Source: Gammaproteobacteria bacterium (GTDB taxonomy: Bacteria; Pseudomonadota; Gammaproteobacteria; Steroidobacterales; Steroidobacteraceae). Taken from it: 35,972 nucleotides of DNA. This document shows positions 32,461-35,972 of the stretch, one piece after another. Both the position numbers and the translations under genes were made by a program. Location of the stretch: the NCBI GenBank assembly GCA_003134045.1, contig PLAH01000144.1:59201-95172 (forward strand), in the 5' to 3' direction. Each line of letters starts with the position of its first letter. Positions within the stretch are counted from its first letter, which is position 1. A model generated the notes under the pieces. The model did not search any database. It had not been told where the DNA came from and worked only from the letters and a program-made list of their open reading frames with translations.

Positions 32461-33570
32461 ATGAACCCCGAAATTTCCCATCGACCGAGTTGGATACAGC
32501 GATACATCCTGCCTGGGTTGGCCTTCAAAGCGGTCGTCATCGGCGGCGGATATGCTACCGGACGAGAACTCGCGGAGTTCTTCCTGCCGAGCGGCCCCAT
32601 CGGGGGGCTGCTCGCAATCCTTGTTGCAACTCTCGTGTGGAGTCTCGTCTGCGCCCTGACCTTTTCCTACGCGTTTTGTTATCGATTACTCGACTATCGC
32701 GCTTTCTTCGGCAAGTTGCTGGGTCGAGGGTGGGTCCTATTTGAGATCACCTACTTCCTGCTCGTTCTCATAATACTATCGGTGTTCGGGGCAACGACCG
32801 GCGCGATCGGCCAAGCGCTTTTCGGTTGGCCGGCAATCGCTGGCACAGTCCTTCTCCTGCTGTCAATCGCCGCGCTGGTGGCACTGGGACCCGGTGCGGT
32901 CGAAGGGCTCTTCAAATATGTGTCGGTTCTGCTCTACGCCACGTACGCGGCCTTTCTGGCGCTGAGCCTGTCCAAGTTCGGGCCCCAGATCCTATCGAAT
33001 CTGCGTACATCGCACATGAACGGCGGCTGGCTCGGCGGCGGAGTCACCTACGCTGGCTACAACGCGGTCGCGGCCGTCGTCATCCTTCCCGTCTTGAGGC
33101 ACATGACCACTCGACGGGAGGCGCTGATTGCGGGAATCATCGCCGGACCTCTTGCGATGCTGCCAGGCCTCTTTTTCTTCTTGTCAATGATTGCCTGGTA
33201 TCCCGCGGTTGGCGACAGTACGCTGCCATCGGATTACCTCCTGATGAAATTGGATGTACCGCTGGCTCGCCTGCTGTTTCAAAGCATGATCTTCTTCGCT
33301 CTTTTAGAGAGCGGTTGCGGCGTCGTTCATGCCATCATGGAGAGGGTTCGTCGCGCGCTGCGCGATCGCACGGGGAAGGATCCCAACGCGGCCGTCCGAG
33401 CCGCCACGACTCTCGGAGTTCTGGCTATTTCCGTTTCCGCGGCGCAAGGCATAGGCCTCGTAGATTTGATCGCCAAAGGTTACCGATTCATCTCCTGGGT
33501 TCTGATCGTCATCTTCATCCTTCCCATTATCTATGTGTCGATCACCAAGCCCAAACTCCGGGCGACCTAG
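32461..33570 (+). CDS. YkvI-family membrane transporter (APC superfamily-like)
   Basis: This 369-residue protein has ten or eleven membrane segments. It begins SWIQRYILPGLAFKAVVIGG followed by GYATGRELAEFFLPSGPIGG, the first-helix glycine-rich motif of YkvI (COG3949) proteins, which are distant relatives of amino-acid/cation symporters. Further segments include TYFLLVLIILSVFGATTGAI, VTYAGYNAVAAVVILPVLRH and SWVLIVIFILPIIYVSI. Substrates of YkvI proteins are not established. Divided regulation with the oppositely oriented XRE-cupin and D-amino-acid oxidase-like genes suggests uptake of an amino acid or polyamine-type compound. Convergent with the regulator (18 bp between stops). Intact. Confidence 0.85.
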   Translation: MNPEISHRPSWIQRYILPGLAFKAVVIGGGYATGRELAEFFLPSGPIGGLLAILVATLVWSLVCALTFSYAFCYRLLDYRAFFGKLLGRGWVLFEITYFLLVLIILSVFGATTGAIGQALFGWPAIAGTVLLLLSIAALVALGPGAVEGLFKYVSVLLYATYAAFLALSLSKFGPQILSNLRTSHMNGGWLGGGVTYAGYNAVAAVVILPVLRHMTTRREALIAGIIAGPLAMLPGLFFFLSMIAWYPAVGDSTLPSDYLLMKLDVPLARLLFQSMIFFALLESGCGVVHAIMERVRRALRDRTGKDPNAAVRAATTLGVLAISVSAAQGIGLVDLIAKGYRFISWVLIVIFILPIIYVSITKPKLRAT

Positions 33571-33588
33571 CGCGCTTCCACGCTCGAG

Positions 33589-34233
33589 TCATACCGCCGG
33601 TAGCGCTTCGTTTTCAGCGAGCGTGATTAGATCGCCTGCAAGATTCGGATCCTCGCTCGAGCACACGGCGAGCACCAGAGCGCTCTCGCAGTTCTTCGCG
33701 ACATACGCGTGGCCCATGGTGCTATCGAGATAGATGCCCTGTCCTTTTGCGAGAGTTACGGAAGTGTAGAACTGTAGATGAACCTCGATGGATCCCTCGA
33801 GAACGAAAATAAATTCCTCGCCCTGATGTCGAACCGGTTCACCGAATTCGGCTATGTCGTGGGCTCGGATACGCGTGATGATCGGGACCATGCGCTTCTC
33901 TCGAATATCGGCGCACAGGTACTCGTAATCGTAATTCGGCGTCGTGACCTGAATGGAATTTCCGCTGCCCGTGAGGCTCCTGCGCGCCGTGACGATGGGC
34001 GCAGAAGATCCCGAGGCAGGGGCCTCATGGGCGAGGAACTCGGCCATGGTCAAACCAAGCCGCGAGGTGAATTGCTGAAGCTTGTCGTACGTGAGCGAGA
34101 GCTTGTCGGCCTCCACCTTCGCGAGTGTCGAGAGCGGAATCCCCACCTTTTCGCTCATCTGGCGCAACGTCCAGCCTTTCTGCTGCCGCAAGAGCCGGAT
34201 CAAGCCGCCTAACGTGCTGTTCTTATTCGCCAT
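33589..34233 (-). CDS. XRE-family regulator with C-terminal cupin domain
   Basis: Residues 5-70 form a helix-turn-helix domain (LGGLIRLLRQQKGWTLRQMS, IPLSTLAKVEADKLSLTYDK). Residues 110-205 form a cupin: RIRAHDIAEFGEPVRHQGEE, FIFVLEGSIEVHLQFYTSVT, LAKGQGIYLDSTMGHAYVAK. The metal-type His/Glu pattern H-Q-G-E-E-F...H is present. Proteins of this architecture sense small amino-acid- or amine-like ligands and repress catabolic operons (SutR, PuuR type). It lies 93 bp downstream of the flavoenzyme on the same strand, so they are likely cotranscribed, and three TCTC/GAGA inverted repeats near module promoters are candidate operators. Intact. Confidence 0.88.
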   Translation of the reverse strand: MANKNSTLGGLIRLLRQQKGWTLRQMSEKVGIPLSTLAKVEADKLSLTYDKLQQFTSRLGLTMAEFLAHEAPASGSSAPIVTARRSLTGSGNSIQVTTPNYDYEYLCADIREKRMVPIITRIRAHDIAEFGEPVRHQGEEFIFVLEGSIEVHLQFYTSVTLAKGQGIYLDSTMGHAYVAKNCESALVLAVCSSEDPNLAGDLITLAENEALPAV

Positions 34234-34326
34234 TGTGCGCAGTCCTTCGAGATGTTAGACACCTTGTCCCACAAGCTAGCGAACGCTCGATGCCCACTAC
34301 AACTCCAATTTCCGAGTATGACCCAT

Positions 34327-35451
34327 TCATCCCACGAACCGATGAGGTGAGAGGTCCGCCTCGCTGAGTCCCTCGGCCACCACGTCGGCTGGCAGGTTCT
34401 CCCGCTTCGCAAGCGCAGCTGCGCTTCGCGCCAGCGCGGGCGCGGTCTGGACGCCATAGCCGCCCTGTCCTGTGCACCAGAACAGCCCCGCCACCTCGGG
34501 GTCGAAGCCCACCACGGGAGTTCGGTCTGGCGAAAACGTTCGCAGCCCGGCCCAGCGGTGGCTGATCCGGCGCACCTCGATGTCGAGCGCAGCCTCTACG
34601 CGATCGACGCAGACAGCGACGTCCATCTCGTCGGGTTGCGCATCACCTGCTCGGTCCGGTGTCTCGTCGGCTGGCGACAGTAAAAGCTTCGATGCGTCGG
34701 GCTTGAAGTAGAATCTCTCATCGGCATCGATGACTGCTGGCCACGCTCGAATATCAACGCCGGCAGGTGCGTCTACCAACAGCGCAGTCCGGCGTAATGG
34801 CTGCAGGCCGATGGGTCGGGCACCGCAAATTGCGGCGACCTCATCTGCCCACGCACCAGCTGCATTAACCAGAACCGGCGCGCTTACAGAGTCATCGCCC
34901 AGCCTAATGGACCAAAGACCATTTAGCCGCCGCGCATCGGTTACCCGGTTGTTGGCTATGAGCGTAGCGCCCGAGGCGCGCGCCCCCCGCAAAAACCCCT
35001 GTTGGAGCGCATCGACATCAATATCCATCGCGTCGGGATCCAACGCCGCCTGCGCCAGATATCCCTCGCGAAGGAGCGGTACATGCGCTAACGCTTGCTG
35101 TTTATCGATCAATGCAACATTTCCGCCCGAGGCGCGAATGTCCTCGACCATTTCCCCCAACCGCACGCATTGATCCGCGCGTGCGATATAGAGACATCCT
35201 CGGATCTTGAGGAGCGGATGCTCGCAAAAGCCGAGCGGCGGGCAGCCGAAAAAGGAACGGCTTGCTCGAGTGACCGCCCTAATCTGCCAGCCGCCATAAC
35301 TTGGCGCGAAAAGGGCCGCAGAGCGGCCAGTGGCATGAAGTCCCGGCCGGCTTTCAGCCTCGATGAGACAGACGCGACCTGAGCGGGCGAGTTCGTATGC
35401 GATCGAAGTGCCGGCAATTCCTGCCCCAACGACAATGAAATCATACGTCAT
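34327..35451 (-). CDS. dauA: FAD-dependent D-amino-acid dehydrogenase (D-arginine dehydrogenase-like)
   Basis: This 374-residue DAO-family flavoprotein has the FAD-binding Rossmann motif VVGAGIAGTSIAYELA (G-x-G-x-x-G) at residues 6-25, then SRPGLHATGRSAALFAPSYG, where the His corresponds to the conserved His of Pseudomonas DauA. Further shared blocks are LDPDAMDIDVDALQQGFLRG, NAAGAWADEVA, ERFYFKPDASKLLLSPADET and SHRWAGLRTFSPDRTPVVGF with CTGQGGYGVQTAPA. DauA oxidises D-arginine and other D-amino acids to 2-oxo acids. The match over the whole length is strong, though substrate preference cannot be read from sequence. It heads a minus-strand unit with the XRE-cupin regulator and is divergent from the TonB receptor. 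Confidence 0.82.
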   Translation of the reverse strand: MTYDFIVVGAGIAGTSIAYELARSGRVCLIEAESRPGLHATGRSAALFAPSYGGWQIRAVTRASRSFFGCPPLGFCEHPLLKIRGCLYIARADQCVRLGEMVEDIRASGGNVALIDKQQALAHVPLLREGYLAQAALDPDAMDIDVDALQQGFLRGARASGATLIANNRVTDARRLNGLWSIRLGDDSVSAPVLVNAAGAWADEVAAICGARPIGLQPLRRTALLVDAPAGVDIRAWPAVIDADERFYFKPDASKLLLSPADETPDRAGDAQPDEMDVAVCVDRVEAALDIEVRRISHRWAGLRTFSPDRTPVVGFDPEVAGLFWCTGQGGYGVQTAPALARSAAALAKRENLPADVVAEGLSEADLSPHRFVG

Positions 35452-35474
35452 TTTGCCACACGCTGTCCGGGACG

Positions 35475-35487
35475 GAGAAAATTTCTC
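35475..35487 (-). promoter_or_regulatory. Inverted repeat upstream of the flavoenzyme gene
   Basis: GAGAAA-A-TTTCTC, 24 bp ahead of the dauA-like start. It contains the same GAGA/TCTC elements as the sites at 32402 and 35623 but with shorter arms, so its membership of the set is less certain. Confidence 0.45.
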
Positions 35488-35622
35488 TCGATCCGATCGT
35501 ACTCGCTCCTATCGAAGTCCATGCCTACCTGCCATTTGCAACGCGTATTGGATGATTTCTCCCTAGCCGCCCTAGAAGAGGTGTGCGGAGACTGCATAGT
35601 GCCGCATTAGGCGCGTCTATAG

Positions 35623-35645
35623 CAAGAGACATAATTCTCTTGACA
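35623..35645 (+). promoter_or_regulatory. TonB-receptor promoter -35 with overlapping inverted repeat
   Basis: CAAGAGA-cataat-TCTCTTG (35623-35642, 7-bp arms) overlaps a perfect -35 box TTGACA (35640-35645). A weak -10 candidate (GATAGA) lies 17 bp further on, and the receptor ATG is about 50 bp downstream. A regulator bound here would block RNA polymerase. Confidence 0.6.
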
Positions 35646-35697
35646 GGATATAAACCTCCAATGATAGACTCAGGCCACAAAGACAGTGGGGTGAACA

Positions 35698-35972
35698 ATG
35701 ACGGGTCTATTTCGCAACAGCGATCGGAGTTTCGGTCAAGCAGCAGTTCCAATGGCCGCGTCTATTGGCTCGGGGGTGGCGTTCGCTAAGGCGGTTCGGG
35801 AATCCAATACGCTGGAGGAGGCCGTAGTCACAGCAACCAAGCGTGCCTCCACCGAAACGGAGACACCGATGAGCATCACTGCCATCACCGGGGAGGAGAT
35901 CCAGGAGCGCGGGCTGCCTGACTTTCCGGGGACTCTACTATCCGTTCCGCGTGTGGCGATGCGCACGAGCGG
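35698..35972 (+). CDS. TonB-dependent receptor, N-terminal part (cut by window edge)
   Basis: From ATG 35698 the frame is open to the window end (91 codons). The TonB box and plug start are explicit: NTLEEAVVTATKRASTETET, then PMSITAITGEEIQERGLPDF. The family consensus is LEEVVVTATKRxESLQDVPxSITAITGEEIQxRG. A normal signal peptide is not evident before it; the N-terminus has only a weakly hydrophobic AAVPMAASIGSGVAFA, so the true start or export signal may differ. It is divergent from the D-amino-acid dehydrogenase gene and has the same GAGA/TCTC repeat at its promoter, so it likely imports the substrate of this module across the outer membrane. Confidence 0.85.
   Translation, partial: MTGLFRNSDRSFGQAAVPMAASIGSGVAFAKAVRESNTLEEAVVTATKRASTETETPMSITAITGEEIQERGLPDFPGTLLSVPRVAMRTS

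Overview
The window reads as a GC-rich Gram-negative chromosome, most likely a proteobacterium and perhaps a gammaproteobacterium. The grounds are two TonB-dependent receptor genes, lipoprotein and Sec signal peptides, AGGAG-type ribosome binding sites, a SixA phosphatase, and an accessory gene set (ArdC, RadC, DUF2958, SRAP, KfrA-like, WGR) typical of proteobacterial plasmids and integrative elements. The lineage is an inference. No rRNA or marker gene is present to fix it.

The most striking property is decay. About 20 loci are visibly broken by deletion, frameshift, nonsense codon or insertion-sequence debris. Region by region: (1) 1-4500: a UPF0182 membrane protein cut by the window edge, an IS6-family deletion derivative with perfect 18-bp ends, a kdpD tail and a frameshifted kdpE-like regulator, two coupled small membrane ORFs, glycosyltransferase and transposase scraps, and a secreted 130-residue protein with a truncated partner. 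(2) 4800-7410, minus strand: a frameshifted lipoprotein, an unknown 253-residue protein, a frameshifted WGR protein and a KfrA-like coiled-coil protein, probably of plasmid or integrative-element origin. (3) 7497-9117: an intact hipBA-type toxin-antitoxin pair with a palindromic operator, followed by a 24-bp repeat that recurs at 23705. (4) 9118-16300: fragments of a GNAT acetyltransferase, fabF and patatin genes, an intact ferritin-like/VIT1 iron transporter (MbfA type), a NitT/TauT-type ABC permease and ATPase joined by a deletion that removed Walker A, an intact SixA phosphatase and a degraded TonB receptor.

(5) 16630-17243: a strong promoter, three tRNA genes (Arg-UCU, His-GUG, Lys-CUU) and a separate tRNA 3' piece that looks like an attachment-site scar. 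(6) 17424-29340: an accessory island. It holds a PIN-domain protein, a secreted protein, a broken DUF2958 gene beside a long inverted repeat, an SRAP protein (YedK/HMCES type), a DUF2726 membrane protein, an XRE gene with an in-frame stop, a periplasmic ClpP-like protein cut by an IS6 fragment, a secreted PDZ protein, RadC, an XRE regulator, two overlooked small ORFs, an ArdC antirestriction protein and two tandem DUF6502 paralogues.

(7) 29442-32175: drmB and drmC, two core genes of the DISARM anti-phage system, without drmA or a methyltransferase; the extreme drmB 5' end appears replaced. (8) 32394-35972: an apparently intact metabolic and transport module. It consists of a YkvI-type transporter, an XRE-cupin regulator, a D-arginine-dehydrogenase-like flavoenzyme and the start of a TonB receptor. 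Three TCTC/GAGA inverted repeats sit in its promoter regions, one exactly between the -35 and -10 boxes of the transporter promoter, which suggests a small regulon for D-amino-acid or related amine uptake and oxidation.
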